Origin: Erythrocercus mccallii
Lineage: Eukaryota > Chordata > Aves > Passeriformes > Dicruridae
Length of the DNA: 64,000 nt
Assembly (NCBI GenBank): GCA_013397435.1
Contig: VZRG01002301.1
Coordinates: 47,025 to 111,024, forward strand
Reading direction: 5' to 3'
This document shows positions 26,401 to 39,519 of the stretch, one piece after another. The notes under the pieces are model-generated. The model saw only the letters and a program-made list of their open reading frames with translations, did no database searches and was not told where the DNA came from. The position numbers were made by a program, and so were the translations under genes. Position 1 is the stretch's first letter; every line of letters begins with the position of its first letter.

Positions 26401-29400
26401 GCATAAATCAATTTTATAGCTACTCAACTGCAGTTGTCTTCGTGGTTGGTGGTTGCTTTTTTCTGGGGAGGGGTAGGGGGTGTTATGGTGGAGGTTTTTG
26501 TTTGTTTGGATTTGTTGGTTTAATTATTTAGTTTCTCTCCCTCTCAGAGACTTTCATTCTATGGGGAGTTTTGTCTTGAAGAAAAACAAAATGTTGGCTT
26601 TTTTCTGGCAGATCAGGAAATCATGTATTTGGAGAGTTCCTGGAGTTGCAGAAATTGGACTCTCCAGTGCTTTGTGACTTGTCTGTCCACTAATTTCTAC
26701 TTGTGTCCTCCTTGTTAATCCTTTAGGATGGAGAGCTTTATTTTTATCCCCAGGTAACCACAGGTGTAGTCCAGTTCTTACAAAGCTGCTGACTTTAAGG
26801 GAAATATGATAAAGCCACCTATGAGAAATAAATACCAATCTTGAACATGGTAATGAAGAACTCTGACCTCATCACTGTCAAAACTTGGCCGCCTGACTCA
26901 TATGTGGGCAGGAGAATTTTCCTGAAACCTTTAGGGACCTTTACTGTTTGTTCTTTGATAGTCATTACATATCTTGGTATATGTGCACTAATAGAAATGT
27001 CAGTTCCTAGCACAGTTGTTTCCCCTGATGTCCTTTAAAGTGTCACAACTTTACTGCCTTGTCTGCGAACAGAAAGAAATGTTGTTCCCTTTTCAAAAGG
27101 GATCTTTGTCTACTCTTGTGATTGCGAGGATGTTCCTGCTGAGGTAACTCAAGAGCGTAAGGGTCACTCTTTGAACCTTCATCTACTGCAGCTGAATCCT
27201 CAAAGCTTATTTCTTTCTAATACAGATTTCTGTGCTGTGTCATGGGTGTCATACTTTCTCTTTTCTTTCCTCTTCTAGCTATCTCCCTAGTGTACCGTTC
27301 CTGTCCCTCTCCGTGTACACTCAAGTTCAGACTCCTATAAAGCTGAAAGAGAATCTGAAAGACAAAACCTAGCTGATCCCTGGTGTTTCTGTTAATTTCT
27401 CTCTACTGTTTGGATTACAGTACTGCACAAATCACAGTGAAAATCCTTGGAAAGTACCTGGTTTATAGATTGAACACTTCCTGGACAATTCTGCAATCTT
27501 GTGCAATTTTAATGCAATAGTAGCATGCCTCTGTAGCCCACCTTTGTGTACTTTTCCCCAGTACATATTTACCTTAGGAACTGAGTTATGCTGCCATTCA
27601 GACTGTGATATCAAAGTAGAAACAGTACTTTTTTCAGTACTTTATTGAAGACTTTTTTAGTTCTTCAATATTCCTTGTGTTTTATTCCCTCCAGACTGAA
27701 AGTAACAGCCAGTTTTGCCTTCTTGTACGTGCTCAACACTGAGAGATTTAAAACTTCTTCCAATAGAAGTTTTCTTGAAAGAGTGTGTCTATGTGAGTTG
27801 TGCCACTTCAGAAGTTGTGGTAAAAGCCTTTGAAAAGGTGGTAGGTAAGGATTATTCAAATCTGCCTTCTGCTCTCATAAACATCCACAGCAACTTCATG
27901 GGCTACTTTGGATACCACCCTCAGGGGCTGTGGGCAGGCAGAGAGCTCCAAGAGCAGCATTGAGGTCCTGCTGTTAGTGAATCCCACAGCTGGGAAGGGA
28001 TTGGGGTGCTTGGATGGGCTGTGGTCCCATCTAGAGAAAGCATTCACAGGGGCTACTGCCTTCCAGCTGAGATGTTGAAGTGCAGTAGGAGGCCTGAAGT
28101 TCAAGTCTTAGTACACTTTAAATCTAGCCTTGCTCATTTGTCAAGCCAGCATCTTGCCACGTCTGCTTTTCCCTTCTTTTTTGTTAGGTTCATTATGAAC
28201 TTTATGGTACTGAGGTCCATTTGGCTCAAAACTCTTTGATTTGTTTATGACAGCCATCAGAGGACTTTGAAAATGCTCGTTGGTTGTGCTGCCTCTGAGT
28301 GGCTGAAGTCTCTAACAGGACTTCATATATTTGATGGAAGACCTTTGGAAGGCTAATGGTGCTGCAGATAGGGATACAGCTGTAAGATTACTGAACTGCT
28401 CTAAACACAGCAAAATATAAAGATGAAAAGAATGAAAGTTAATTTTTGGTTGCCTTGTTTTCAGAATTTTTGCTGATGTTGTTGTGCCTTTGTGGTTGAT
28501 TTGGTGGTTCTTGCAATTCCTTTGACTGCAAATTATTTGATAATTCTGTCACTCTTCTCTGTTACCTTTCTTTTTTTGAAAAGGCAAAATTATTTAATTG
28601 TTGGATCCAGGGCTTACCATTTAATTTAACTAATTGTATAGAAAAATATGTGGTTGGAGTGGGACCAGATGGATCCAGAGGAAAAAATAACTGGCTATAA
28701 GAAGGGGATATAGTAAGTTTTTCATCCTAATGTCTGATACTATTTTGCCTGACACCTTGAGGACAGATGTAAGTTTAAATATTTTGAGTAGTTTTGGGGT
28801 TTTTTTTCATATTTAGAGTTTTTCCAGCCCTTAAGTGTCAGAAGTGGTCTGTGCAAGGAAACTCTTTGTGCAGTTTTTTCTGCGTGTTGATTGTGCTGTG
28901 AGGGTGAGCAAAGGAGACTATTCATAATTCCTTTGACAAAATCAATCCCTTATGCAAGTCAAATTCTTACTGTTTCTTTCGCCCTTTTAACAATATATTA
29001 GTTGTAGAAGTAGTCAGTTGGTAGTTGCCTTGTAAAAGTGTCATGGTTTATATTGTGCTGTGCAAAACTAGATTAGCATACAAATGCCATAAAACAAGTA
29101 ATAGTATTGTTCTAGTGTTTGGTTGCTGTAGCAAACGATTGTGGGGGCTGCATTTTATGGCTTAGGCATCTGAAGTGGGAGAACAGGGGGAGATACACAA
29201 TGGATTGTGGTTTCCAGACCAGAGTATAGTCAGTGTTTGGGTGAGAACAAAGTCAGTCATGGTGCAGACTTTTATTGAAAAATTAGAGACATTTAAAGAC
29301 TCAGTTGCAGTGCAACTGAAAATATTTTAACATGAGATTGGAGAACAAAAGCATAAAAGGACTGGCTTCCTCCCTCCCTTGTGCCCCAATCTCCCTTGCC

Positions 29401-31531
29401 CTTGCTCAACATACCTAAACAAGGGTATAGCTATTCTTTTTTTTTAAAACCTCCTTTTTTCCTACCTCCCAGATCATGAGTTAAAGACTTTCTTTTGCTG
29501 AGGGAAGGCAAATCAGAGGTTATACAAAATTGCACTAAAGCCACTTTCCATAAAGTTTGCCTAATGATTTTCTGAATACTATTCATTGAACTTTTGACCT
29601 TTGCAATATTATATAACTGCTATTACCAATTTTTTACATTACAGGAAAGTTTTTAAATTACACGCATGTTTTTAATGTGAAATCCTCATTTTCTGTGTGA
29701 CGAAAAAGTAACCGAGGAACAACTGTTTTATTTTTTTCTCAGCATTATGCTTGAATTTATAGACATCTGTTTCTACCCTTCTTTCCAATCCTTCACCAGC
29801 CTGAGAGATCCCACAATTTTTCCTCATGCAGATGTTTTACATACTTCTGAGCATTCTCACCAGCTTCCTTTTGCCCCTCTCTATAGTGAACTCTGCACCT
29901 TTCAGTTACCAGAATTTCACTCAGTGTTAAAAGTGCAATGAGATTTGGATTTCATGTTCTAGCATGAGATTTCCCAGATCTGTTTTACTGATAGTGATGA
30001 ACGCTTTGTCTCTCTTCTGGCAGCTGTGGAGTACAGTCCTGATGTTTGTTGGAGGACTTACTGTAGTGACTGTTCTGTTCCCAGCTGGAGGTAGATTCTG
30101 AGTTCCTATCACAGTGTGCATGTTCATGTGCAGATGTGTTTTCCCAATGTGTGCTGACCTGCATTTTTCAGCATTCATTTCTTTTGCCTTTCCTATTACA
30201 CAGTCATTTACAAGGATTTCATGATGAATCATTGATGATGATAAAATAGCTCATGGTGGTCAGTAGCTTTGTGCAGAAGATGAATGTAACCAGATCTATT
30301 CCAGATTTTCTATAAATGAAGGCTCTGTTGAAAGGGATTGTATGAAAAGGGTTGGAAAACAATGTTGATTTTTAAATGTTCTTAAGCGTGTAGTTGGCTC
30401 TTTTTTCTCTTTTTTCTTTTCTTTTTCTTTGTTCAACAAAGAAATGTAATGTAATGACCTATGTAATGACTCTGATGGCTGGTTGAAATCTAGTGTGTTT
30501 TATCTTTTTCTTGATACAATTTTGTATTGTAAAACATACAGCATATTCCTCAGGTAGCAAGTGTTTGGGGAAAGTAGCAGTTCTCAATAGGAAGAAAAGC
30601 ACAGTTTGTCTTCTGCCTCCTTTCCCTTAGTCCTGTTGCAACTACTGAAGAACACTGTTTGCTTCCCAGGATTTAAAGAAGGGTCAGTTTTGTCTTCCAA
30701 GAAGTGAAGTTGAAGGACACCATCAAGGCTTATTTGGAGGTGCTGGAAGATAGTCCCTGAACAAGGAGAAAGAAATGTTTTAATTGTTGGTTACTGAGCA
30801 ATGGCCAGGGCAACTTAAAAGATAAATTTCTCCTAGAATGTATTAGGATTTTCTGTATATTGTATTTTTAATAGTCTAAAAAATGTGTGAAAACTGGTGG
30901 TGGGACAGATGCATATCACTACAGGCTGGATACCACAAGAGACTTTTCCTGTAAAGCCAACGTATCTGAGAACTGTGGGCACGTAGCATCAGACTATATA
31001 GCTTACAAAATCCTTCAAAACCTAGGAACACATGGATTACTGATTTTGATACAAATTTCTGAGCTAGATGTACTTGAAAATGTGTGCTGGATCTACAGGA
31101 GTAATAAATTTTAGCAGAACTTGAAACAGTAGAACGTTTTTGTTTGTAAATGGTGGAGTAGATGGATGGGCCATCTGTGGGTGCAAGCCGGGTTAATGTA
31201 GTTAATGTGATGTAAATCAACGAGCATGCCATTTAATAAAAAAAGGTCAGTTTTTTCTTTTGCTCTCTGCAAATATGAATGCTGCATGGGCTTCCACGTT
31301 CATTTGTCTCTACACATTCCCTTCTCTGAGACTGGGCAATCAGTGAGCAGAGCTCTTCTGTGGCACTGTTGCTCTCTTATGGAAAAACATGAAGGTGCTA
31401 CAAATAGCACGTTTTTACCTTCACTACTTCATCCAGACTTGTGAAATTGGCTTAAAATTCCTTAAGCTCTCACTTGGTTAATAATGTGTTTTCCAGCACA
31501 CTAACATTTGCTGTGTTTAAACCTTTGCCAG

Positions 31532-32052
31532 GACGGGAGCAGTTCCATGGCCTGGGGTCTATGTACTGCAGAGGAGCGGCTGCTGTGATCCTCACGTACG
31601 ACGTGAACAGCCTCCAAAGCCTGACAGAACTGGAAGAAAGATTCTTGGCGCTGACAGACAGTGCAAGTGCTGACTGCATTTTTGCTATTGTTGGAAATAA
31701 AGTTGACCTCAGCGATGACTGTGCTTTACCACCGGATGAAAATAGACCTGAGAGGTCTGGTGCCAGCTGTGGCTCAAAGGTGCGAAAACAGGTCCGTGCA
31801 GAGGATGCAATTGCACTCTATAAAAAGATTCTGAAATACAAAATGCTAGATGAGAAGGATGTTCCAGCAGCTGAGAAAATGTGTTTTGAGACCAGTGCAA
31901 AGACAGGATACAAGGTGGACTACCTCTTTGAAACTGTGTTTGACATGGTAGTCCCAATAATTGTAAGGCAGAAAGCTGAGGGGCCACCGCAAACCGTAGA
32001 CATCACGGACTACAAGCCAGTCAAAAGGACAAAATCAGGTTGTTGTGCCTGA
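31532..32052 (+). CDS. RAB20: RAB20 coding exon 2 (rest of G domain and prenylation tail)
   Basis: The acceptor tttgccag|gacggg joins exon 1 in phase and completes Gly58. The continuation is REQFHGLGSMYCRGAAA. The guanine-specificity motif NKVD is at residues 113-116 and ETSAK at 177-181. An acidic, variable insert lies at about 118-147, before the DAIALYKKILKYKMLD helix. The protein ends SGCCA, a C-terminal double-cysteine signal for geranylgeranylation, then TGA. Spliced length is 230 residues, compared with about 234 in mammals. Residue 59 is Arg where most Rabs have the catalytic Gln (WDTAGRE instead of WDTAGQE). As far as I know this is normal for RAB20 and suggests atypical GTP hydrolysis. 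All remaining coding sequence is in this exon, so the gene has two coding exons. Confidence 0.98.
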
Positions 32053-32600
32053 ACCATCCATGTGACATAGAAAAGGAGGGGGATTTTTCACTCCAGCAAA
32101 ATGAGGAATAAGAACTGCTTGCAGTTGACCAGAAAGGAAAAGTCAAGGAATAAATAGACGAAAATGGTGTATGCAAAAAGAAAAAAGAAAGAAACAAATA
32201 AGGCTTCTGACTATTAAAGGCTTCTGAGAAGCTCTGTGTATATAAAAAAAAAAAAGAAAACACGAGTGAAATTATGGAATAAGACTTGCCAGTTTCCATG
32301 GGCTCTGAAGACAAATGGTGTGTTATTACAATGGGTAGCGACAATAATATGGACAGATTTGAAAGATTTGATTTTTAGTGACTTGCCATTTCATGTTGCA
32401 TGTAAATGATCTGTTTGTGTACTCTTGAAAACTTTCATATGATGATCTTTTCTCTTATGAGTCTAACTTTGGAAGATTGAACACATGGTACTTTTTTATT
32501 CTGAAGGAAAAAAAGAAAATCCAGGTATATTTATATTTGTAGCTAATAAATCAATTGCAATCTTTTTATGTCAGACATGACAGCGTATGATTCAGAAGCT
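32053..32600 (+). other. RAB20: Probable RAB20 3' UTR
   Basis: Candidate AATAAA polyadenylation signals follow the TGA at 32149-32154 and 32545-32550. The second is the more plausible end because it leaves a UTR of about 500 bases. The exact cleavage site is not visible. Confidence 0.55.
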
Positions 32601-33672
32601 GAACTATTAAAATCACTGTGGATATGTACTGTTCATTTGGAGACTTTATTAATGAGAATTCTTCTTCCATAGTGGGCTTTCATGTGTTAACAAGCAGTAT
32701 CCCAGCTCTTGTTGTTCTAATAGCAAGTTGCAGGAGGAAGTATTTTCCTTTTCTTCCATTTTTCTCTTGTAATTCTTTTTAATATAAGTGTGGTTTGGGG
32801 AAGAAATCAATCTTATTTTATCTGTATTTTTGTAAAAACCTCTTTTTGGTGCCTTTAGGGGTATCATTGTGTTCAGTACCTGTGTTCTGTCTCCTTTCCC
32901 ACTCCTTAGTTGTTCTCAGGCAGAGCTGCAGCTTTGATTTTTATCAGCTATGCATGACATTACTACCTGGAGTAGTAATTACCTCTGCCTGGAGGGAAGT
33001 GAAGACTGCTTTTTCTGATGTGGAACAGGCTAATGCAGGAGGAAAGGAAGAAACTGCCTTTTGTGGAGTAAAAGGCCCATGAAGGAGCAATAATGAGGTA
33101 CATGCTTTCTCTCCTGACTGCAGTAAAAAGGAGTGGCTAACACTTAATACAGCTCCTAGAGTTTCCCAACCCTCTCAACTACAAAGAATGCACATAGTGA
33201 CCCAGGAGCTTGCACTGAACTGAGGCAGAGTGAAGAACTTCCAGTTTTTAAACATCCCTCTGTCCCGTCCCTCCCCTCACCCTGAACCCCCCCCATTCCT
33301 CCCAAAACCAGCCAACCACTCAACCCCAAAGATGCAGCTTGCATATTTTCAGTTTTGTGAGCTCTTGTGTGGGAACTCCATCTGCCTTTGGATGCCTCTG
33401 GTACAATTTTCTAAAACTAAGAGTTGGTGATTCTTAGCCTTTGTCATTGCCTCTGTCCCACCCAAATCACTATTGTTTTATGCATAGGGAGTCAGTTCCT
33501 AAATAATAAATAAATTATTATTAAATACATTTAAAGCTTTTTTTTTTTGGAAGTACATCCTCTTGAGCAAATTGCTGCAGAGCAGTAGCTTTATTTTCTG
33601 CTTTCAAGTTAATCCATAGTACACATGTAGTGGGGAAGAATGGCTCAAGAGAGGAACCACTGAGCATTTAAT
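32600..33672. other. Non-coding interval after RAB20
   Basis: No gene or recognised repeat. It includes an AT-rich stretch with several further AATAAA hexamers (about 33500-33530), which could serve as distal polyadenylation signals for a longer RAB20 transcript. Confidence 0.5.
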
Positions 33673-33935
33673 AATATAATCATAGTTTTGGGTTGGAAGA
33701 GACCTTTAAATGCGGGTAGGTCTTCAATTTAATCGGGTTGCTCAAAGCTCTGTCCAGTCAAAACTTGAATATTTCCAGGGATGGGGCATGTACCACCTCA
33801 CTGAGCATCCTGTTGCAGTGTTCTACCACCCTCATTGTCAAAATGTCTTCCTTAGATCTAGTCTGCACCTGCCCTTTCATGGTTTAAAATCATTACCCTT
33901 TTCCTATGGCTACAGGCCCTACTAAGGGTTGTAAT
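33673..33935 (-). mobile_element. CR1 LINE fragment, 3' end
   Basis: Starts with atcatagttttgggttggaa followed by gagaccttt. The gggttgctcaaagctctgtc and tttccagggatggggcat blocks follow, in CR1 reverse-complement order. Confidence 0.9.
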
Positions 33936-34599
33936 CTTTTGCGTTTGCTAGTGGCTTGCAGACACCTACCAGTCTGTCAGAGACTAAACAGCACCTGAGC
34001 TGTGGTATTTTAAAATGTGCGTAATTAGAAATCTTTTAGCTATTAATAAAATTCCAGGGTCAGAATGTAGTCTTCCCTCAGGACTGGGAAGAGACAAACA
34101 AGCTACACTCTGTTTTGTGTGACCAAAGGGTTCTGCTGACACATCTGCAAGAGGTCCAGCACTGGCTTTCCTCCACCTGTTGACACCTGAACCTGCAACA
34201 CACGCTGATTGCAAGGTGGCATTTTGAGAGATGCTTGGGAGATGTACATCTAGAAGGTACAGAATAGGAAAAATATTTATAAATTTAACATCCAGCACTT
34301 CTTAAGGTGTATAAATATTTGCAATTCAGTTGCACCAGCATGTGATTCATATGAGATCTTAAGTAATTCTTACAGTCTTTCTAGAAGCTCCAACTTGGGT
34401 GTTTTCACCAAATGAGATGACAGAGGAAGCATTCTTGTGTGCTGCACTGTTGCCCTTAAGACTACACTTGTCTGGGATGACGTTTGTGGCTTTTTGGTGT
34501 TGCTGGCTATTGTTCCTTGAGAAATTTCTGGGTTATGATAGGTTGACACCATACCAGCCTTTGTGAGATCATGGGGTTACATGACAAAACTTGGGAAGT

Positions 34600-35470
34600 T
34601 TTGTAATACATGGGAGCTATTAATGAAAGGTCAGTTGTCTGGAGCTGGGCCCGTTGTGATGATGCTGCTGAAGCCAAGGGAAACCCTCCCTGCCAGGACT
34701 AGTGAAGGTGGGTGACAACATGGACAAAGGACTCTGCCTGCCCTACCAGGGAGAGGGAACTCATTTGACAGGCATTTATACCCCTGCCCCCTCCCTGTTA
34801 TGTCTGGATTATGTGAAGTGATTATATAGTGAAATAAAAGAGGTGCTATTTTTGGCCATGCTGGGTGAATGTGAGCTACCGACCAGCCAGTGCCCGAGGT
34901 GATGGCCAGGCTCCCTGGGGGAGGATCTGTGCCAGAGTGGTTGGGAAGGATCCATCCTGCTTTCTGCCCCTCACAGGGACTCATGGTGCAAGATGGAGGT
35001 TGCCATGGGACCTTGACACAACAAGGCTTCAAGTCTTGTGGGGGCCACAAAAGGAGCCAGAACCTCCTCTGCCAGTGCCCATAGGGCTGGCAAAGCTTCT
35101 GAGCCTCTTAGTCATATCCTAGCCCACATCCTGGTGGGGAGCACTCCTGCCTGTTTCTGCTACTCTGTGAGTCATGGGGTGCAGTGGTGTTGCTTCTTTC
35201 CATTGTTCAGTAGGGTTTAACTGTTGTGTGCTCAACAACTGCAGGGCCATGTCCCCACTCCCCTCAGTGGGTGGCCGTGTCTGGAGGTGCCACCGGTCCC
35301 CATGCAGTTACAGGGGCAGCTGCTGCCTGCACTTGGGCACTCTTGGCATATTGGCAGTGACCCCTCAGCCTCTCCTCTGGCAACAATCTCACACCTCCTG
35401 TGCCAAGACCATGTTTACTTCTTGCTGTTTGCTAATTTTCTATTTCTGGCAGCCATGGACAAAGCACAGT
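34600..35470. other. GC-rich block of unknown origin
   Basis: About 870 bases are markedly richer in G and C than the flanks but without the CpG density of the RAB20 island. The block includes ttatatagtgaaataaaaga at about 34821-34840, which looks like a TATA box next to a polyadenylation signal, an LTR-like arrangement. Open frames exist on both strands (for example 139 codons on the - strand, 34631-35050) but none resembles a known protein. It may be part of an old LTR element or unidentified repeat. I could not define ends or target duplications. Confidence 0.3.
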
Positions 35471-35859
35471 CATGTAGGGTGTAACAGACTCTGCTCATTT
35501 GGTCAATACACTCTGAGGGAATAACTGGGGTCAACTCACATCACTGTGTTGACTTTACCGTATCTGTGTTGATACATTGATGCACTGTTATCTATAGAAA
35601 GGGAATATAATCTTATTTATCTTCTCCAGGCTCAGCAGCATGTTATACTTCAGCATGTTTTCAAACAGGAAAGTGTAGGAAGCAGACATCATGCTTCGAA
35701 GCAGAAGATTTGGTCAAACCAAGGCAAAACACATGTGATTTTATTACATTCTAGGCCGCAGCACTCTAGTTCAGTAAAAGGATTGTTTAGTTTTTCTGTA
35801 GCTGAGTTTTTCCTATATAAAGATATTTTGGCTTCCTAAAAGTGGGTTCTACAACCATA

Positions 35860-36238
35860 ACTGTGGTATGGTTTGGGTTGAAAGGAATCTTCAAGAATCA
35901 TCTAGTTCCAACCCTCTGGCCATGGGCAGGGACATCTGCCAGCCACTCAACCAGGTTGCTCAAAGCCCCACCCAACCTGGCCTTGAACACTCTTGGGGAT
36001 GGGACAGCCACAGCTTCTCTGTGCAACCTGCTCTAGTGTTTCGCCACCCTCACAGTAAAAAACGTCCTCCTTCTGTCCAATCTAAACCAACCCTCACTCA
36101 GTTTAAAACTACTGCCCCTTGCCCTATCACTACTGGTCTTGTTAAGTCTCCTTTAGGTACCTTGAGGCTGCTATAAGATCACCCCAGCATCTTCTCTTTT
36201 TCAGCTGAACAGGTCCAGCCTGTCTTCATGGGAGAGCA
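35860..36238 (-). mobile_element. CR1 LINE fragment, 3' end
   Basis: A well-preserved reverse-complement CR1 3' region: gtatggtttgggttgaaagg, atcatctagttccaaccctc, gttgctcaaagccccaccca, then caccctcacagtaaaaaacg. It reaches further into the element than most neighbours, about 380 bases. Confidence 0.95.
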
Positions 36239-37179
36239 GGTAAACTCACAGCTAAGAGGCAGTTTGACAAGTCAGTCTCCTTCCATGCAGTGCTCTGGTT
36301 TAGCTCACCAGGTGAAATCCTCTGTCTGCTGTGAGCGTTCCACGTGTTTGTGTGCATGAGCTCCCTGCACTTCTCAGAGACACAATTGTGCAGGCTTTGG
36401 AGAAACACAGCTGTGGGTACAGACCTGAAGCACATAATGTTGGAAAACTACAGAAGCTCAAGCCTGCTTAGCACCCTGTGGGTTTTGTGGTTGGTTTGTT
36501 TTTTCCCCGCACTATGCTGATGTGTTCCACTTAATGCTGTGCTGGGACCACTCTGAACAAACTTGTTAAGATCAGCTTATTGAGTCAGAGAAAATGAAGA
36601 GGCAAAGCAACTGTTGCTGGAAGAACTACATGCTAGTTTTATGTGCAAAAGCAATGAGCTCTGTAGGAAGATTAGGCAATATATTAGCCATGAAAATCCA
36701 AAGTTTGCTGCTGTTGTTGACATAATCAGTTTTTACAGATTTGTTTAACCTTCACTTGAGTTCTCTTAAAACACTGAATTGCTGCATTGCCAGAGTTACA
36801 TGCTGTACAACCCACAAGTGATAGCTGTACAATCATCCCACTAGCACTGCCGACTGGCAATATGTGGAAGAGGCAAGTTGTCTGTTCTTGGGTATTTTTT
36901 GCTGCCACATTTAAGAGAATTGGCAAATATGGAATAGATTTAGCTCATGTTGACTGCAATGCTTTCAGTACTACGAGTTTTATTTAGCTATAAATATTTT
37001 ATTTATTTAGCAATAAATAATAGAGTGATAAGCTTGTTCAGGGGCTGCCTTTCAGACCTAAGTCAGAGAGCTCATTTAAAGCTCAGGTAATTTCTCTGTT
37101 TATGGCTGTATCTAATTATATGAGCAACTAATCTAGGCCAGACAGTGTGCTAGGTAAGTACCTGAAGGCAGCCTACTAA
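36239..37179. other. Non-coding interval
   Basis: No gene is seen. It contains an AT-rich cluster near 36978-37020 with several AATAAA and TTTATT hexamers on both strands. Confidence 0.5.
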
Positions 37180-37485
37180 AATGATGGTGGGGGACTTTTT
37201 ACAGGGACATGTAGTGCCAAGACAAGGGGGAATGGTTTTAAATTGAGAGTAGGTTTAGATTAGATGTTAAAGAAAAAAATCTTTATTGTGAAGGTGGTGA
37301 TTCACTGGAACAGGTTGCTCAGAGAAGCTGTGGATGCCCCATCTCTGGAAGTGTTTTAAGGGCAGGTTGGATGTAACTGAGCAACCTGGTCTAGTGAAAG
37401 GTGTCCCTGTCCATGGCAGGGGACTTGGAACAAAATTATTTTTATGGTCCCTTCCAATTCAACCTGTTCCATGATTCTAGACCTT
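37180..37485 (+). mobile_element. CR1 LINE fragment, 3' region, sense orientation
   Basis: Sense-oriented CR1: gattcactggaacaggttgc, gagcaacctggtctagtgaa, tggtcccttccaattcaacc, then the terminal ccatgattctaga. The internal gtgtccctgtccatggcagg block is present. Confidence 0.94.
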
Positions 37486-39264
37486 TAACTTAATTTGTAT
37501 ATTTTTTAATAATTTTTTATATCATGTGGAGGCAACACTTGTCAAGTCTGGTAAATGTTGGTTTCCTGAACATTGTAGAGCATGCATAATGGTTGTTTTA
37601 ATCTCCAAGGCCGCAGTTTATTTGCTTTAATTGTTCTAACAACAGATTAAATACTATTTTACTTGTTCAGCTTAAATAAGTGATTTTAGAGACAGCTTCC
37701 CTCTTAGATCTTTTAAGTGCCATGAAATAAACAAGTGCATTCTGGTTGAAGAGTTTGAGTTTCAGTGGGAGGAGTTTGCTGGGAGTGCTCTTCTAATTCC
37801 TTAGTGCAAACAAAGTATTTCAACAGAGTAGTCCTTATGCATTGTATGGAAAAACAGAGTTTACAAAATAGAAACCACCAACAAATGGAGATGTAGAAAA
37901 AAACAGGTTTAATTTATGATACAGTGAGGTTGGAATGTAATAATAAAAGCCAAGAAGCACCTGAAGCAGGAGTGAGGTGAGTTACTGAAAAATCAATTGT
38001 CATTGCTATAAATGTTAATCAAATTATGTGAACATGAAATTTGTAGCTGATCCTTTTTTTCGCTCCTCTCTTGCAATGCTGACAGACAACTTTGGGCTAA
38101 ATTGTTTCTTTCTACAGAAGGAAAGAACTAGCCATTCTGGCAATTATCAACCCTTTTCTACAGGAAAAGATGGTGCCGAATAAATGCCTTGCTTCCCTCC
38201 CCTTTGCTTTTGCAAGGATGACTGTGCAGGTTGGGATGGTGGCTGTCCCATTGCCACTTGTCCCCAGCTGCCAGGACAGGATGCAGAGAGCCAGCTGGCA
38301 GGGCTGCAGGTTCTGTGTTTGAGGGTCATGTGGCATCGAGCACTCCGGCAAACCCTACCCTGTGCTGCTCCAACATGATGTGGCTAAAGCCTGTTTGTGA
38401 TGAGTGGCTTAATTTCAGAGGGGAAAAGATGCAAAAACCAGTTGCTGCTGCTGTGTGGGTGGTGTGACAGATGAAATGTCCACAGCACAGCATGGTGGAG
38501 CAAGGGATCCTTTGGCTTGGGGTATGTCTAGGAAAAACATCATCAAGCTTATAAAATAAAATGCTAATCTTCATCTCATAGACTTCTAACCAAACTGAAA
38601 GAGTTGCATTTTGTGATTACTGTTTTTGGGAGCCTGTGGTTTTGTTATTGGGCAGTGGTTAACTGTTAAAAGCATGGTGAGGCATGAAAAAAAAAAAGAC
38701 TCCTGTTTGGTGTGTTTGAAATGCCCAAGCACAAATACTAAAACGTAAGTTAGGTTTCTATGCTGGACATGAGCATTTTGGACCACAGTATATTTTCAGT
38801 ATTTTACAGCAATTTAGGACTTAGATCATCCTGTGTTAATTTATGGAACTGCAGCTGTTAGTGTTTACTGTTGTGACAAATAGAGTAAATAGAAAGATAC
38901 ATATATTCTCTTCAGGTAAATGTGGTGGCTATCGGACCAAGGAAACCTTTTATTAATCAATCTTTTTTTGGTGTTTCAAAGCTGTGAGTATTTCTATAAC
39001 TTGGCAAATGATGTAATATTAGACTAGCAAAAAATGTGTATATATACTGCACAGTGGGAGAACACAGCACTAGATCTGTTAGACTTAATTTGTGTTATAG
39101 TTATCTTGCTTTTACAGACATTTAAAAAATTAATTTCCATTCAGCTTTTGAGGTAATAAGTTAAAAAAAGCACCAACATGATTTATTCAACTGTCTAACC
39201 ACCACAAAGGCTCCACTGTATAAGAACTACATGCTAAGGCGGTTCCTTATACTGTGAGAACCTT
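37486..39264 (-). other. COL4A2: COL4A2 3' flank and probable 3' UTR
   Basis: No other gene is seen. On the - strand, AATAAA signals occur at 39182-39187 (about 80 bases past the stop) and 38949-38954 (about 310 bases past). More lie farther away. A typical COL4A2 3' UTR of several hundred bases would use the second or a later signal. The two genes' transcript ends therefore probably remain several kilobases apart. Confidence 0.45.
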
Positions 39265-39519
39265 CTATAGGTTTTTCATACAGACTTGACATCTGCTGAT
39301 ATGGCTTCGGATGAGTCCTGCCTTGAGTGTGTCCCCCGAGGGCTTGCTTTGGAAGGGCTGGTCGATGGTGGTGAGCCAGAAGCTGTATTTGTTTGCAAAG
39401 TAGTGACAGGTTCCACGTGCGCCATTGCATTCGATGAAAGGAGTAGCCCTGAAATCTTCCAGGCAGCTCCCAGGAGAAACCAGTGACTGTCCTCCACCTT
39501 CATCACCAGCAGCAGTGTG
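39265..39519 (-). CDS. COL4A2: COL4A2 last coding exon (end of NC1)
   Basis: Acceptor ccttag|cacact is followed by HTAAGDEGGGQSLVSPGSCL. The exon ends SRCQVCMKNL and TAG (39267-39265). It encodes 84 residues and carries the last five NC1 cysteines. Confidence 0.98.
   Translation of the reverse strand, partial: HTAAGDEGGGQSLVSPGSCLEDFRATPFIECNGARGTCHYFANKYSFWLTTIDQPFQSKPSGDTLKAGLIRSHISRCQVCMKNL

Larger units (their letters stand above)
5290..31531 (+). other. RAB20 intron 1 (26.2 kb)
   Basis: The intron is bounded by gtgagc at 5290 and ttgccag at 31531. Apart from CR1 fragments, two hairpins, a 43-bp tandem duplication and simple repeats listed separately, it is AT-rich unique-looking DNA. 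I see no supported exon of another gene. The longest unexplained open frame is on the - strand at 13213-13638. A poly-T run is at 12782-12798 and AT-alternating tracts lie near 8970-9010. Confidence 0.85.

Noticed and set aside
27856..28104. 82-codon ORFs on both strands
   Set aside because: They mirror each other, and neither shows a conserved domain or splice context.
31470..31987. Antisense ORFs over RAB20 exon 2 (69 and 92 codons)
   Set aside because: Shadows of the RAB20 coding strand with no family resemblance.
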